NCBI RefSeq assembly: GCF_006494425.1
Contig: NZ_VHIV01000001.1
Span: 310,001-374,000 of the forward strand
Source: Bacillus dicomae
Lineage (GTDB): Bacteria; Bacillota; Bacilli; Bacillales; Bacillaceae_G
Direction of reading: 5' to 3'
DNA: 64,000 nt
Shown here: one piece after another, positions 34,261 through 44,353 of the stretch
Layout of the letters: each line of letters opens with the position of its first letter
How positions within the stretch are numbered: position 1 is the stretch's first letter
Made by a program: the position numbers and the translations under genes
The notes under the pieces: generated by a model
The model's input: only the letters and a program-made list of their open reading frames with translations
Told to the model about the DNA's origin: nothing
Database searches by the model: none

Positions 34261-35256
34261 ATGAGAAAGTTATTAGCGGTAATTGGCCTTACGTTTTTAA
34301 TGCTAGCTGGATGTAGTAATGGGAATTTTGAAAAAGAAATGGATGCAGGAAAGACCGCGTTAACGAATAAAGAATATAAAAATGCTTTATCATCATTTGA
34401 AAAAGCGCTAGATGAGAAAAAAGACGATTCAGATGCAAAGACGCTTGTAGAACAAACGAAAGCAATGATTGAAGCAGTGAAGTTAAAAGAAGAAACAAAG
34501 ATGGAAGAATCAATAAAGTCATTTGAAAAAGTAGAGAATATGAAGAATGGAAATGCTACGCTTGTAAAACAAGCAAAGGAAGAACGAACAGCATTACTAG
34601 CTATCTTAGAGCAAAAAAAGAAGTATAGCGAGCAACTGACGAAAAGTGAAGAATTAATAAGTAAGAAAAATTATGCAGAAGCGAAAGAGACATTAAATAA
34701 GCTAGTTGCAGAAACAAAAGATAACAAGAACCTTGAAGAATATAATAAAAAAGCAGTAGGATTAGTTACTAAAATTAGTGAAGAAGAAAAAACAGCAAAA
34801 AATGTAACGGCAGCGGCGAAGGCACAAAAAACTGATGCAGGAACGAACCAAAAGGTAGCAACAGAAAAGAACCAAAAAGCAGAAACAGAAAAAAATCAAA
34901 AGGCAGTAACAGAAAAGAACCAAAAAACAGAGACAGAAAAGAATCAAAAGGCAGTAACAGAAAAGAACCAAAAAACAGAGACAGAAAAGAATCAAAAAGT
35001 AGTAACAGAAAAGAACCCAAAAACAGACACAGGAAAGACTCAAGATGCATTTACTTTTGAGAAAGCTACAGCATATATCAAAAAAGAATATAAAGAAGAC
35101 TATGATTACACGCTAGAAAATACGCAAGTAGAGAACGGCAAGAAATATTATCAAATTAGAGCGCGTACGACATATAAAATAGAAGGCGCAGCTGGAGCAG
35201 GATTTACTGGCGTATTCAAGGTATATGAAGATGGTACAATTGTTGAAGTGCACTAA
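34261..35256 (+). CDS. Repeat-rich lipoprotein
   Basis: A 331-residue lipoprotein with lipobox LAGC (Cys18). Residues about 25-170 are helical with TPR-like spacing (SFEKALDEKKDDSDAKTLVE). From Asn196 there are eight 8-residue repeats of the type NQKAVTEK/NQKTETEK (to about residue 259), forming a long charged spacer. The last 70 residues are a compact domain (ATAYIKKEYKEDYDYTLENT ... YYQIRARTTYKIEGAAGAGF) that I do not recognise. The layout suggests a surface-exposed domain held away from the membrane by the repeat stalk. TAGGAGGAG precedes the ATG. A bcr1 repeat lies directly upstream, so its promoter is probably in or beyond that element. Confidence 0.8.
   Translation: MRKLLAVIGLTFLMLAGCSNGNFEKEMDAGKTALTNKEYKNALSSFEKALDEKKDDSDAKTLVEQTKAMIEAVKLKEETKMEESIKSFEKVENMKNGNATLVKQAKEERTALLAILEQKKKYSEQLTKSEELISKKNYAEAKETLNKLVAETKDNKNLEEYNKKAVGLVTKISEEEKTAKNVTAAAKAQKTDAGTNQKVATEKNQKAETEKNQKAVTEKNQKTETEKNQKAVTEKNQKTETEKNQKVVTEKNPKTDTGKTQDAFTFEKATAYIKKEYKEDYDYTLENTQVENGKKYYQIRARTTYKIEGAAGAGFTGVFKVYEDGTIVEVH
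34846..35037 (+). repeat. 24-bp tandem coding repeat, eight units
   Basis: Eight units of 24 bases encode the 8-residue repeats. Units 3-4 and 5-6 form nearly identical 48-bp pairs (AVTEKNQKTETEK), indicating recent tandem duplication. Copy number is likely to vary between strains without shifting the frame. Confidence 0.85.
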
Positions 35257-35263
35257 ATAGGTG

Positions 35264-35300
35264 AAAAGGTATCCTCAAATACGTTGAGGATACCTTTTTT
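35264..35300 (+). terminator. Terminator of the repeat lipoprotein gene
   Basis: AAAAGGTATCCTCAA (35264-35278) pairs with TTGAGGATACCTTTT (35284-35298). A second hairpin, GCATCTAG/CTAGATGC (35314-35336), has its T tract on the minus strand, although no minus-strand gene is near. Confidence 0.9.
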
Positions 35301-35505
35301 AGCATAAAAAAAGGCATCTAGCAAAAGTACTAGATGCAAATAAAAACACAAGGGAAGACAAAATTCTTCCCTTTTCCCGTAAGTAATTATATCAAAAAAT
35401 TTATAAAAAACTAGCTTTATTTTTTATATAATTGATGTGTGAAGCTATGAAAGTATAAGATTACACTGTTGCGATAGTGTTTTACCGAAAAAAGGAGCTG
35501 TATAT

Positions 35506-35802
35506 ATGATTAATTTTAAACCAGAAAATTTGAACCAACTATTAAAAGTGACGTTAATTAGTGCGAATAAGTCTTATGATGCGATTAAGGATTATGAATT
35601 TACGGGAGAAGCAGTCGTATTCCGTGTAGACTTCGAATATATTGATGTTTCTTTAATGATTGTAGATATATTAGGAAGATCAGCGGCGAGATTTAACATT
35701 TTGCCATTTGCTAAACCAGATACGAATGAAATAGATTACATTCAGTTTCAAGTGTATGCGATTAATGAAGGGAATTTTAAAGAAGTAATGGATACGATGT
35801 AG
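35506..35802 (+). CDS. Small hypothetical protein
   Basis: A 98-residue soluble protein with mixed alpha/beta character (LLKVTLISANKSYDAIKDYE then strands VVFRVDFEYIDVSLMIVDIL). AAAGGAGCTG gives a good ribosome binding site. No family recognised. It precedes the second PH-domain pair by 74 bases, with no terminator between, so it could be in the same transcript. Confidence 0.65.
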   Translation: MINFKPENLNQLLKVTLISANKSYDAIKDYEFTGEAVVFRVDFEYIDVSLMIVDILGRSAARFNILPFAKPDTNEIDYIQFQVYAINEGNFKEVMDTM

Positions 35803-35876
35803 AAAACTATAAATTTACAAAAATGTATATAAAGCCTAATATATAAGTAATAAATTCATATAATTGGAGTGATGAG

Positions 35877-36353
35877 ATGCAGCCGTTAGAAAGGGAGATT
35901 CATTCTAATATGCTGAAAGTGTGGCGAATTCACGCTTTAATTGGGGCGGCAGTTATACTAGCAGTCTTAATTGCGTATTTCTTTTTTATGATCAACTTTA
36001 ACTGGTGGGGGTGGCTGTTCGGATTGTTAGTAACAGGCGCTATTACGTTTATCCCGCTTGATTATTTTGTATTTCCAAATTTACGTCAACGTTATTATAG
36101 TTATAGATTAAATGAAGAAGAGATTGAGATTCAAAAGGGAATGTTCGTTGTAAAACGCGTGCTTATTCCGATGATTCGTGTGCAGCACGTAACGATTGAA
36201 CAGGGCCCGATTATGAGAAAATACAATTTAGCAGAATTACATATTTCAACAGCAGCAACTTCTCATAGTATTCCAGGTTTAACGAAAGAAGAAGCAGAGC
36301 AGCTGAAAAGACAAATTGGAGAGCTTGCGAAAGTGAGTGATGAGGATGTATAA
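35877..36353 (+). CDS. Bacterial PH-domain membrane protein (YdbS-like), copy 2
   Basis: 158 residues, same length as copy 1 (27883-28359) and nearly identical over the bPH_2 domain (LIPMIRVQHVTIEQGPIMRK, AELHISTAATSHSIPGLT), while the two membrane segments differ more. That pattern suggests an old duplication with constraint on the PH domain. The start is ATG 35877 with GGAGTGATGAG before it. The next gene overlaps by 8 bases, exactly as in copy 1. Confidence 0.82.
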   Translation: MQPLEREIHSNMLKVWRIHALIGAAVILAVLIAYFFFMINFNWWGWLFGLLVTGAITFIPLDYFVFPNLRQRYYSYRLNEEEIEIQKGMFVVKRVLIPMIRVQHVTIEQGPIMRKYNLAELHISTAATSHSIPGLTKEEAEQLKRQIGELAKVSDEDV

Positions 36354-37764
36354 GAGGCAACATCCGATTACGATATTGTTAGGTATTCGAATTGCGACTT
36401 TGTTGCCTTTTATTTTTCTTGTTTTATTTCGATCAGATGGTGAAGTGAAACCGTGGTATTTATTTCATCTTGTTCTCTTGGCTATATTATTTATTATGGC
36501 TATTTTTTCAGCTATAAAATGGTATTTTAAAGTGTACTGGGTCGAAAGTAATATTTTACATATAAAGCATGGTGTGTTCGTGAAGAAAGAAAGTTATTTA
36601 AATAAAGAACGTGTACAAAATATTAGTACGTCTTCTAACATCATTTATCAAATACTTGGACTCACGAAATTAAATATTGAAGTAGCGGGCGGCGGTACTG
36701 AGCCAGAAGTGATGTTGGCGGGTATTAGAGAAGAAGAAGCGAAGGAACTAATAGCCTTATTACATAAAGAAAGAAGCATTGTGAGTGAAGAAGCGCCTGC
36801 GGAAGAAGGAAGTAAGACCGTTTATCAGTTAACAACGAAAGAAATTTTAGCAGCATCCATTACATCTGGCAGATTTGGATTAGTATTTTCTATGTTAGTC
36901 ATCCTTTACACAGAGTTTAATCAATTTCTACCAGAATGGCTCATTAATAAAGTAGAAGCGTATGTGATGGATAACGGTGTATATGAATTAATCGTTATGG
37001 CAGTGATTTTAATGGCAGTCTCGTGGGTCATTTCAACAGCTGGCTATGCGTTAAAATATGCGAACTTTAAAATTGAACGAAACGGAAATGAAGTTCGCAT
37101 CGTGCAAGGGTTGTTTGATAAGAAAGAGTTTGTATTAAAATTACACCGGATTCAAGCGATTACGGTGAAAGAGGGGATTCTCCGCCAGCCTTTCGGATAT
37201 TGTTCTGTCGAAGTAGAAGTCATTCAAAGTATAGAAGCGGCAGGAAATGAAGTGATGTTACATCCTTTTATGAAGAAGAAAGATGTCCAGCAGTTACTCA
37301 CATATTTACAGTTGCCATATGAAATGGAAGCGGAAATTGTTCATTTACCGAAGGCTGCATTACGTCGCTATGTCATCATGGGATGGATTACAAGTGCTGT
37401 ACTCGCCATGCCAATCATCGGTGCGAGTATATATTTTAAACAAAATATTGCGTTATTCACTCTCATACCACTATTTATTATATTTACGTTACTTGCATAC
37501 GCACGGTATACAAGTAGTGGTTATATGATACGAGACAATCAGTTAGTCATGGTGTACCGAGGGCTCGCGAAATATACAGGAATCATGCGAAGAAGGCATG
37601 TGCAAGCAGTCGGATATAATCAATCGTATTTTCAAAAGAAAGACGAGTTATGTACAGCTGCGGTATCAGTAGCGGGGCATCGTTACAAAGTGAAGCATAT
37701 GCAAAAAGAAGAAGCGCTTCGTATATATAATTGGTACAAAGAAAAAGGAAACACCGGCGTGTAA
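36346..37764 (+). CDS. Large bacterial PH-domain membrane protein (YdbT-like), copy 2
   Basis: 472 residues, collinear with copy 1 (28352-29782): three bPH_2 repeats, e.g. VYWVESNILHIKHGVFVKKE, VRIVQGLFDKKEFVLKLHRI and QLVMVYRGLAKYTGIMRRRH, each after paired membrane segments. The acidic insert between repeats 1 and 2 is shorter than in copy 1. The YRGLAKYTGIMRRRHVQAV part is close to its paralog, pointing to conserved function. Roles proposed for YdbT concern envelope stress and resistance to antimicrobials. A terminator follows at 37744, overlapping the stop. Confidence 0.82.
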   Translation: MYKRQHPITILLGIRIATLLPFIFLVLFRSDGEVKPWYLFHLVLLAILFIMAIFSAIKWYFKVYWVESNILHIKHGVFVKKESYLNKERVQNISTSSNIIYQILGLTKLNIEVAGGGTEPEVMLAGIREEEAKELIALLHKERSIVSEEAPAEEGSKTVYQLTTKEILAASITSGRFGLVFSMLVILYTEFNQFLPEWLINKVEAYVMDNGVYELIVMAVILMAVSWVISTAGYALKYANFKIERNGNEVRIVQGLFDKKEFVLKLHRIQAITVKEGILRQPFGYCSVEVEVIQSIEAAGNEVMLHPFMKKKDVQQLLTYLQLPYEMEAEIVHLPKAALRRYVIMGWITSAVLAMPIIGASIYFKQNIALFTLIPLFIIFTLLAYARYTSSGYMIRDNQLVMVYRGLAKYTGIMRRRHVQAVGYNQSYFQKKDELCTAAVSVAGHRYKVKHMQKEEALRIYNWYKEKGNTGV

Positions 37765-37780
37765 TGGTGTTTCCTTTTTT
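37744..37780 (+). terminator. Terminator of the PH-domain operon, copy 2
   Basis: AAAGGAAACACC (37744-37755) pairs with GGTGTTTCCTTT (37766-37777), then T run. Confidence 0.85.
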
Positions 37781-37789
37781 TATGTCGGC

Positions 37790-37896
37790 ATTTGTCGATA
37801 AGTCGATATATTTGGAAAATCGCTGATATATCTGGGAAATCGCTGATATATTTCAAGTTGCGCCGATATATTCGAAAAATCGCCGGTATAATTTCA
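37790..37896. repeat. 20-nt-period repeat array, copy B
   Basis: Five units such as AATCGCTGATATATCTGGGA, with TATA at 37807, 37827, 37847, 37867 and 37887, exactly 20 bases apart. The first unit (GTCGATAAGTCGATATATTT-like) matches the start of copy A at 15574-15640. It lies between convergent genes (PH-domain pair and hmoB). Confidence 0.75.
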
Positions 37897-37931
37897 CATA
37901 CCGTGGTTTCCAAACTCCGAACCACTAAAAA

Positions 37932-38441
<510 letters not shown>

Positions 38442-38556
38442 TTACTTATTTGTTTCTATTATATCAACTCTCTTAAAAAACTTCGAAGATTATATACATA
38501 AAGATACTTCTTTTTCAAATAATAAATGTACCATCATTTGGAAAGAAGGCCGATGT

Positions 38557-40674
38557 ATGAAGAAAGTAAAGTGGACTTTATTAGGTGGCGTCGCAACGGT
38601 AGTAGTAGCGATTGTACTGTATAAACTTATCGTGTTAGCTGGTGGCTATATGATGGATGAAAAGCAGCTCGTTTTCCACTCTTCATCACGTATCGTTGAC
38701 CAGAAAGGGAAAGAAATTACGAAATTATACGTAGAAAATAGAGATCTCGTACCGATCGAGCAAATTCCGAAGTATGTGCAACAGGCATTTATTGCAGTGG
38801 AAGACTCTCGTTTTTATGAGCATCAAGGGATAGATTATCCGTCTATACTTCGTGCTCTTTATAAAGATACGTTAGCTGGAGAAAAAGTAGAGGGCGGTAG
38901 TACGATCACGCAGCAACTCGCTAAAAACGTCTTTTTAACTCATGAAAAAACATTTACGCGTAAGTTGAAGGAAGTCGCAATTTCCCTTCAATTAGAGCAA
39001 AAATATACGAAGCAACAAATTCTTGAAATGTATATGAATCATATTTATTTTGGACATGGAGCTTACGGTATTCAAGCTGCAGCAAAGTTGTATTTTAATA
39101 AAAATGTAGAAGATTTAACAGTAGAAGAAGGGGCAATGCTTGCAGGGCTTCCGAAGTCGCCAAACGGATATTCACCTTATTTTTCTCCAGAGAAGAGCAA
39201 AGAACGCCGCGATCTCGTATTGTCACTTATGCATAAACAAGGCTATTTGACTGCCGAAGAAAGTGTACGTTATCAAGGGAAGACAATTGCTCTCTATAAA
39301 AACTTAGATGAAAATGAACTTGCATATATGCCGTATATTGATATGGTCATAGATGAAGCAGCACGTTTATACGGGTTGTCTCATCAAGAAGTACTTCGAG
39401 GAGGATATACGTTTGTCGTACCGATGGATGAAAAGATTCAAACGGTAGCGTATAACCAGTTTCAAGATGCACGGAATTTCCCTGGGAAAGAAGAGGGGGC
39501 GCAAGGTGCTTTTTTATTAATGGATAATCGTACGGGCGGAATTAAAGCGGCGATTGGCGGAAGAAAGTACGTCCCGAGAGGTTTCAATCGTATTTTTGCA
39601 AAAAGACAGCCGGGTTCTGTGCTAAAACCACTTATCGTTTACGCACCAGCACTCGAAACGAAAAAGTATAATCCGTATTCTTTATTAACGAATGAAAGAA
39701 ATTCATTTGAAGGGTACGAACCTCGAAATTATAACCATGAGTATTCGAAAGAAATGACGATGTACGATGCGATTTTAGAATCGGCAAATGTACCAGCAGT
39801 TTCTTTGTTAAATGAGTTAGGGGTAGATGAAGGAAAACAATATTTAGAGAAAGGAAATGTTCATATTACCGATGCTGGTTTAAGTACAGCGCTTGGCGGA
39901 TTGAAAAATGGTGTTTCAACATTTGAACTTGTGAAAATGTATCGTGCATTTTTAGCAAATGGAGATATTATTGAGCCGCACGTTATTGATAAAGTGTTAA
40001 ATAGACACGGCACGGTCATTGGAGAATCACCAAAAGTAGAAACGAAAATTTTCTCAAAACAAACGGCATGGTATATGACGAAAATGTTAGAAGGAGTTGT
40101 GAAGGAAGGGACAGCGAAAGCCGGTGTATATAACGGGGCGTTAGCTGGGAAAACAGGTACAACTTCCTTACCTAATGACGATAATGGAGCTAGAGATATG
40201 TGGTTCGTCGGCTATACGCCAAATTTAGTAGGCGCTGTTTGGATTGGTTATGACCGCATAGATAAAGAGCATCAGCTGCAAGGGGAAAGTGCGTCAGCAA
40301 CGAAATTATTTAAGAAAATTTTAACAAAAGCAAATGTAGAACAGAAAGAGCAGTTTGTGAAACCAGAAGGCGTGGAAACAATCGGCGCTCCGATTCGATT
40401 GCACAAAATTAAAGATGTGAAAATGAAATTAGCGTTTAGCCCTTTCGGTTTATTTAAAGCGAAATTAAGCTGGACACCACTTCCAGATGAAAGAATTATG
40501 TATCGGGTTTATAGAGTGGAAAACGGAATTCATACGCATGTAGGCACTGTAAATGGTGCCGGGGAATATGAGGAAAAGTTCGTTAACATCTTTTCAAAGC
40601 CGAGTTTTTACGTTGTACCATATAACACACAAACGAACCGTGAAGGAGAAAAGTCAAAAGTAGCTAAACCATAG
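38557..40674 (+). CDS. pbpF: Bifunctional penicillin-binding protein PbpF (class A)
   Basis: A 705-residue membrane protein. One N-terminal membrane segment (residues 8-30) is followed by the glycosyltransferase domain with catalytic Glu82 in AVEDSRFYEHQGID and the motif EGGSTITQQLAKNVFL, then the transpeptidase domain with Ser354 and Lys357 (RQPGSVLKPL), SAN, and KTGTT. It polymerises and cross-links peptidoglycan. The ATG 38557 (AAGAAGG site) is chosen; the frame extends to 38380 but that part is antisense to hmoB. B. subtilis PbpF (about 714 residues) has the same neighbours, is sporulation-linked and sits beside hemE. A short, non-standard C-terminal Ig-like/fibronectin-like part ends the protein. 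Confidence 0.93.
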   Translation: MKKVKWTLLGGVATVVVAIVLYKLIVLAGGYMMDEKQLVFHSSSRIVDQKGKEITKLYVENRDLVPIEQIPKYVQQAFIAVEDSRFYEHQGIDYPSILRALYKDTLAGEKVEGGSTITQQLAKNVFLTHEKTFTRKLKEVAISLQLEQKYTKQQILEMYMNHIYFGHGAYGIQAAAKLYFNKNVEDLTVEEGAMLAGLPKSPNGYSPYFSPEKSKERRDLVLSLMHKQGYLTAEESVRYQGKTIALYKNLDENELAYMPYIDMVIDEAARLYGLSHQEVLRGGYTFVVPMDEKIQTVAYNQFQDARNFPGKEEGAQGAFLLMDNRTGGIKAAIGGRKYVPRGFNRIFAKRQPGSVLKPLIVYAPALETKKYNPYSLLTNERNSFEGYEPRNYNHEYSKEMTMYDAILESANVPAVSLLNELGVDEGKQYLEKGNVHITDAGLSTALGGLKNGVSTFELVKMYRAFLANGDIIEPHVIDKVLNRHGTVIGESPKVETKIFSKQTAWYMTKMLEGVVKEGTAKAGVYNGALAGKTGTTSLPNDDNGARDMWFVGYTPNLVGAVWIGYDRIDKEHQLQGESASATKLFKKILTKANVEQKEQFVKPEGVETIGAPIRLHKIKDVKMKLAFSPFGLFKAKLSWTPLPDERIMYRVYRVENGIHTHVGTVNGAGEYEEKFVNIFSKPSFYVVPYNTQTNREGEKSKVAKP

Positions 40675-40863
40675 TTTTTCTCTGTGTTATAATAAGAATG
40701 TTGTGAAAATAGTAAGCGTTTTTAAGAATGTTTGTGTCAATTTAATGAACAACGTACATAATATTATGCATTTTGTTTTTACAAGCTGTATAGTAAAAAA
40801 AGATAAATATCGGAATAGAACATATTTAGAGCAAAAGCATTGGCAAGGAAGGGAGCAAGGGTC

Positions 40864-41910
40864 TTGGTAAGAACTATAAATGAGACATTTTTAAAAGCAT
40901 GTAGGGGGGAACGTACTGATTATGTACCAGCATGGTATATGCGTCAAGCAGGTCGTTCGCAGCCGGAATATAGAAAGATAAAAGAAAAGTATTCTTTATT
41001 TGAAATTACACACAATCCAGAGTTATGTGCTTACGTTACAAAGCTACCAGTTGATCAATATAACGTAGACGCAGCAATTCTTTATAAAGATATTATGTCA
41101 CCACTACCTGCAATTGGTGTGGATGTAGAAATTAAATCAGGTATTGGCCCAGTTATTGATAATCCAATTCGTTCTTTACAAGACGTAGAAAAACTAGGGG
41201 AAATCAATCCAGAAGATGATGTACCGTACATATTAGATACGATTCGTTTATTAACGACAGAAATGTTAGACGTACCGTTAATCGGTTTTTCAGGAGCTCC
41301 ATTTACATTAGCGAGCTATATGATTGAAGGCGGGCCATCTCGTAACTACCATAATACGAAAGCGTTCATGTATGCAGAACCGAAAGCTTGGTTCGCTTTA
41401 ATGGATAAGCTAGCAGATATGGTTATTACATATTTAAAAGCGCAAATTAACGCAGGAGCAAAAGCAGTTCAAATTTTCGATTCTTGGGTTGGAACAGTAA
41501 ATGTAGCAGATTACCGCGTATTTATTAAACCAGCAATGGAGCGTATTTTTGCAGAAGTTCGCACGATGGGTGTACCGATGATTATGCACGGCGTAGGAGC
41601 TGCACACTTAGTGAATGAATGGCACGACTTACCGCTTGATGTAGTAGGCTTAGATTGGCGCTTACCGATCGAAGAGGCACGTGCACGCGGCGTTCATAAG
41701 GCGGTACAAGGTAATATGGATCCTTCGTTCTTACTTGCACCATGGTCTGTTATTGAAGAACATGTAAAAGGTATTTTAGATCAAGGGATGAAAGAGCCAG
41801 GTTATATCTTTAACTTAGGACACGGTGTATTCCCAGAAGTAAATCCAGATACATTAAAACGTTTAACTACATTTATTCATGAATACTCTAAAGGGCAGTT
41901 AGCGAAGTAA
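40864..41910 (+). CDS. hemE: Uroporphyrinogen decarboxylase HemE
   Basis: A 348-residue enzyme converting uroporphyrinogen III to coproporphyrinogen III by four decarboxylations. The N-terminal motif [20 protein letters not shown] (residues about 16-35) with the catalytic Arg and the later [16 protein letters not shown] are family signatures; [10 protein letters not shown] near the end is also conserved. The start is TTG 40864, giving the typical [11 protein letters not shown]-terminus, with AAGGGAGCAAGGG upstream. The frame from 40840 would start inside that site. It is the first gene of hemE-hemH-hemY with 14- and 19-base gaps. Confidence 0.96.
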   Translation: MVRTINETFLKACRGERTDYVPAWYMRQAGRSQPEYRKIKEKYSLFEITHNPELCAYVTKLPVDQYNVDAAILYKDIMSPLPAIGVDVEIKSGIGPVIDNPIRSLQDVEKLGEINPEDDVPYILDTIRLLTTEMLDVPLIGFSGAPFTLASYMIEGGPSRNYHNTKAFMYAEPKAWFALMDKLADMVITYLKAQINAGAKAVQIFDSWVGTVNVADYRVFIKPAMERIFAEVRTMGVPMIMHGVGAAHLVNEWHDLPLDVVGLDWRLPIEEARARGVHKAVQGNMDPSFLLAPWSVIEEHVKGILDQGMKEPGYIFNLGHGVFPEVNPDTLKRLTTFIHEYSKGQLAK

Positions 41911-41924
41911 AGGAGCATTGCTGT

Positions 41925-42860
41925 ATGAAAAAGAAAATTGGTTTGCTTGTAATGGCATACGGAACGCCATATAAAGAAGAAGATATTGAACGTTACTATA
42001 CACATATTCGCAGAGGAAGAAAGCCAAGTCCTGAAATGCTAGAAGATTTAACAGAGCGTTACCGTGCAATTGGTGGTATTTCTCCTTTAGCTACTATTAC
42101 ATTAGAGCAAGCTAAGAAGTTAGAAAAGCGTTTAAATGAAGTACAAGATGAAGTAGAGTACCATATGTATCTTGGCTTAAAACATATTGAACCGTTTATT
42201 GAAGATGCGGTGAAAGATATGCATAACGACGGTATACAAGATGCAATCGCACTTGTTCTTGCGCCGCACTATTCTACATTTAGCGTAAAATCATACGTTG
42301 GACGAGCACAAGAAGAAGCTGAGAAACTTGGAAACTTAACAATTCACGGCATTGATAGCTGGTATAAAGAACCGAAATTTATCCAGTACTGGGTCGATGC
42401 AGTGAAAGGTATATATAACGGTATGCCAGACGCAGAACGTGAAAAAGCAGTATTAATCGTATCTGCTCACAGCTTACCAGAGAAAATTATTGCAATGGGT
42501 GATCCATATCCAGATCAATTAAATGAAACAGCGGATTATATTGCAAGAGGCGCTGAAGTAGCAAACTATGCAGTAGGTTGGCAAAGTGCTGGAAACACAC
42601 CAGATCCTTGGATTGGTCCAGATGTACAAGATTTAACGAGAGAACTAAATGAAAAGCACGGTTATACTTCATTCGTATATGCACCAGTTGGATTTGTTGC
42701 GGAACATTTAGAAGTTTTATATGACAACGACTTTGAGTGTAAAGTGGTAACAGATGAAATTGGCGCGAAATATTATCGTCCAGAAATGCCAAACGCATCG
42801 GACGCATTTATTGACTGCTTAACAGATGTTGTATTAAAGAAAAAAGAATCTGTAATGTAA
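41925..42860 (+). CDS. hemH: Ferrochelatase HemH (coproporphyrin-type)
   Basis: A 311-residue cytoplasmic enzyme that inserts Fe2+ into the porphyrin. In Firmicutes it uses coproporphyrin III rather than protoporphyrin IX. Family signatures visible are [38 protein letters not shown] and [19 protein letters not shown] (metal and substrate region), then [20 protein letters not shown], and the C-terminal [19 protein letters not shown] with a catalytic Glu/His pair. The monomeric, short (about 310) form matches B. subtilis HemH. Another ferrochelatase copy is known in some B. cereus genomes; only this one is in view. Confidence 0.95.
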   Translation: MKKKIGLLVMAYGTPYKEEDIERYYTHIRRGRKPSPEMLEDLTERYRAIGGISPLATITLEQAKKLEKRLNEVQDEVEYHMYLGLKHIEPFIEDAVKDMHNDGIQDAIALVLAPHYSTFSVKSYVGRAQEEAEKLGNLTIHGIDSWYKEPKFIQYWVDAVKGIYNGMPDAEREKAVLIVSAHSLPEKIIAMGDPYPDQLNETADYIARGAEVANYAVGWQSAGNTPDPWIGPDVQDLTRELNEKHGYTSFVYAPVGFVAEHLEVLYDNDFECKVVTDEIGAKYYRPEMPNASDAFIDCLTDVVLKKKESVM

Positions 42861-42879
42861 GAAGAAAGGGGGAGCATGC

Positions 42880-44301
42880 TTGAGGAAAAAAGTTGTAATC
42901 ATCGGCGGTGGTATCACAGGATTAACAACGATGTATAACTTACAAAAAGATATTCGTGACCAGAACTTGCCGGTCGATACATTACTTATAGAAGCATCAG
43001 GTAAACTTGGCGGGAAAATTCAAACCGTTCGAAAAGATGGATTTACAATTGAACGCGGACCGGACTCTTTCTTAGCACGAAAAGAAAGTGCAGCTAGATT
43101 AGTGAAAGAATTAGGTCTTGGCGATGAACTTGTAAAGAATAAGGCCGGTCAATCATTTATCCTCGTAAACAATCGGTTACATAAAATGCCGAGCGGATCA
43201 ATGATGGGAATTCCAACGCAAATTACGCCGTTTCTATTTTCCGGGCTATTCTCCCCAATTGGTAAACTAAGAGCTGGTTTCGATCTATTAATGCCAAGAT
43301 CAAAACCAGTATCTGACCAATCACTCGGGCACTTTTTTAGACATCGCCTTGGCAACGAAGTGGTTGAAAACTTAATTGAACCATTACTATCGGGTATTTA
43401 TGCAGGAGATATTGATGAAATGAGTTTAATGTCAACATTCCCGCAAATGTATCAAATTGAGCAGAAACATCGCAGTATTTCACTCGGTATGCGTACGCTC
43501 GCTCCGAAAAAAGAGGAAGCTGAACCGAAAAAGGGAATCTTCCAAACAGTGAAAACCGGTTTAGAATCTATCGTAGAATCTCTCGAATTAAAGATGCATG
43601 AAGGTACGATAATAAAGGGAACTCGCATTGAAAAAGTTGCAAAACAGGGTGATGGCTATGTGATTACTCTTAGTAACGGAAAAGAAATAGAAGCGGATGC
43701 GGTCGTAGTGGCAACATCACATAAAGTATTGCCATCTATGTTTGCGCAGTATAAGCAGTTTCGTTTCTTCCGCAACATTCCGTCTACATCAGTTGCGAAT
43801 GTAGCAATGTCTTTCCCGAAATCAGCCATTCAGCGAGATATTGATGGTACAGGATTTGTTGTCTCTCGAAATAGTGATTATACAATTACAGCATGTACGT
43901 GGACACATAAAAAATGGCCACATACAACGCCGGAAGGAAAAACGCTTCTTCGATGTTACGTTGGACGACCTGGTGATGAAGCAGTTGTAGAACAAACAGA
44001 AGAAGAACTCGTTCAGCTCGTACTAGAAGACTTACGAAAGACGATGGATATTACAGAGGATCCAGAATTTACAGTTGTAAGTCGCTGGAAAGAAGCGATG
44101 CCCCAATATACAGTAGGTCATAACGAGCGAATGAAGAAACTCACAACATTTATGGAGAAAGAGTTGCCAGGTATATACTTGGCAGGTAGTTCTTACGCTG
44201 GTTCTGGTCTGCCGGACTGTATTGAGCAAGGTGAGAGGGCTGCAAAGCGTGTATTATCTCATTTGGAGAAAGTAATGGATACGGAATTAATCGTACAATA
44301 A
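42880..44301 (+). CDS. hemY: Coproporphyrinogen III oxidase HemY (CgoX)
   Basis: A 473-residue FAD enzyme oxidising coproporphyrinogen III to coproporphyrin III with oxygen. The N-terminal FAD-binding motif is VVIIGGGITGLT, and the C-terminal part holds the flavin-contact motif YLAGSSYAGSGLPDCIEQGE typical of HemY/HemG. The gene completes the heme operon; HemQ, the last enzyme of the coproporphyrin route, is elsewhere. TTG start (42880) with GAAAGGGGGAG upstream; an ATG at 42876 is in another frame. In B. subtilis, yhgD-yhgE follow hemY directly; here they start at 53 kb. Confidence 0.95.
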   Translation: MRKKVVIIGGGITGLTTMYNLQKDIRDQNLPVDTLLIEASGKLGGKIQTVRKDGFTIERGPDSFLARKESAARLVKELGLGDELVKNKAGQSFILVNNRLHKMPSGSMMGIPTQITPFLFSGLFSPIGKLRAGFDLLMPRSKPVSDQSLGHFFRHRLGNEVVENLIEPLLSGIYAGDIDEMSLMSTFPQMYQIEQKHRSISLGMRTLAPKKEEAEPKKGIFQTVKTGLESIVESLELKMHEGTIIKGTRIEKVAKQGDGYVITLSNGKEIEADAVVVATSHKVLPSMFAQYKQFRFFRNIPSTSVANVAMSFPKSAIQRDIDGTGFVVSRNSDYTITACTWTHKKWPHTTPEGKTLLRCYVGRPGDEAVVEQTEEELVQLVLEDLRKTMDITEDPEFTVVSRWKEAMPQYTVGHNERMKKLTTFMEKELPGIYLAGSSYAGSGLPDCIEQGERAAKRVLSHLEKVMDTELIVQ

Positions 44302-44305
44302 AGAA

Positions 44306-44338
44306 AAACGCCTTCAATACGATTGAAGGCGTTTCTTT
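44306..44338 (+). terminator. hem operon terminator
   Basis: AAACGCCTTCAAT (44306-44318) pairs with ATTGAAGGCGTTT (44322-44334), then a T-rich tail. It also reads in reverse for the gene at 44354. Confidence 0.9.
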
Positions 44339-44353
44339 TATTATATAAAATAC

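Noticed and set aside
34762-35043. Minus-strand open frames rich in Phe/Leu/Cys
   Set aside because: They mirror the NQKxxTEK repeats of the lipoprotein gene on the plus strand and have no start signals.
37790-37896. Possible CRISPR array
   Set aside because: Units are contiguous 20-base repeats with no unique spacers and no cas genes are near.
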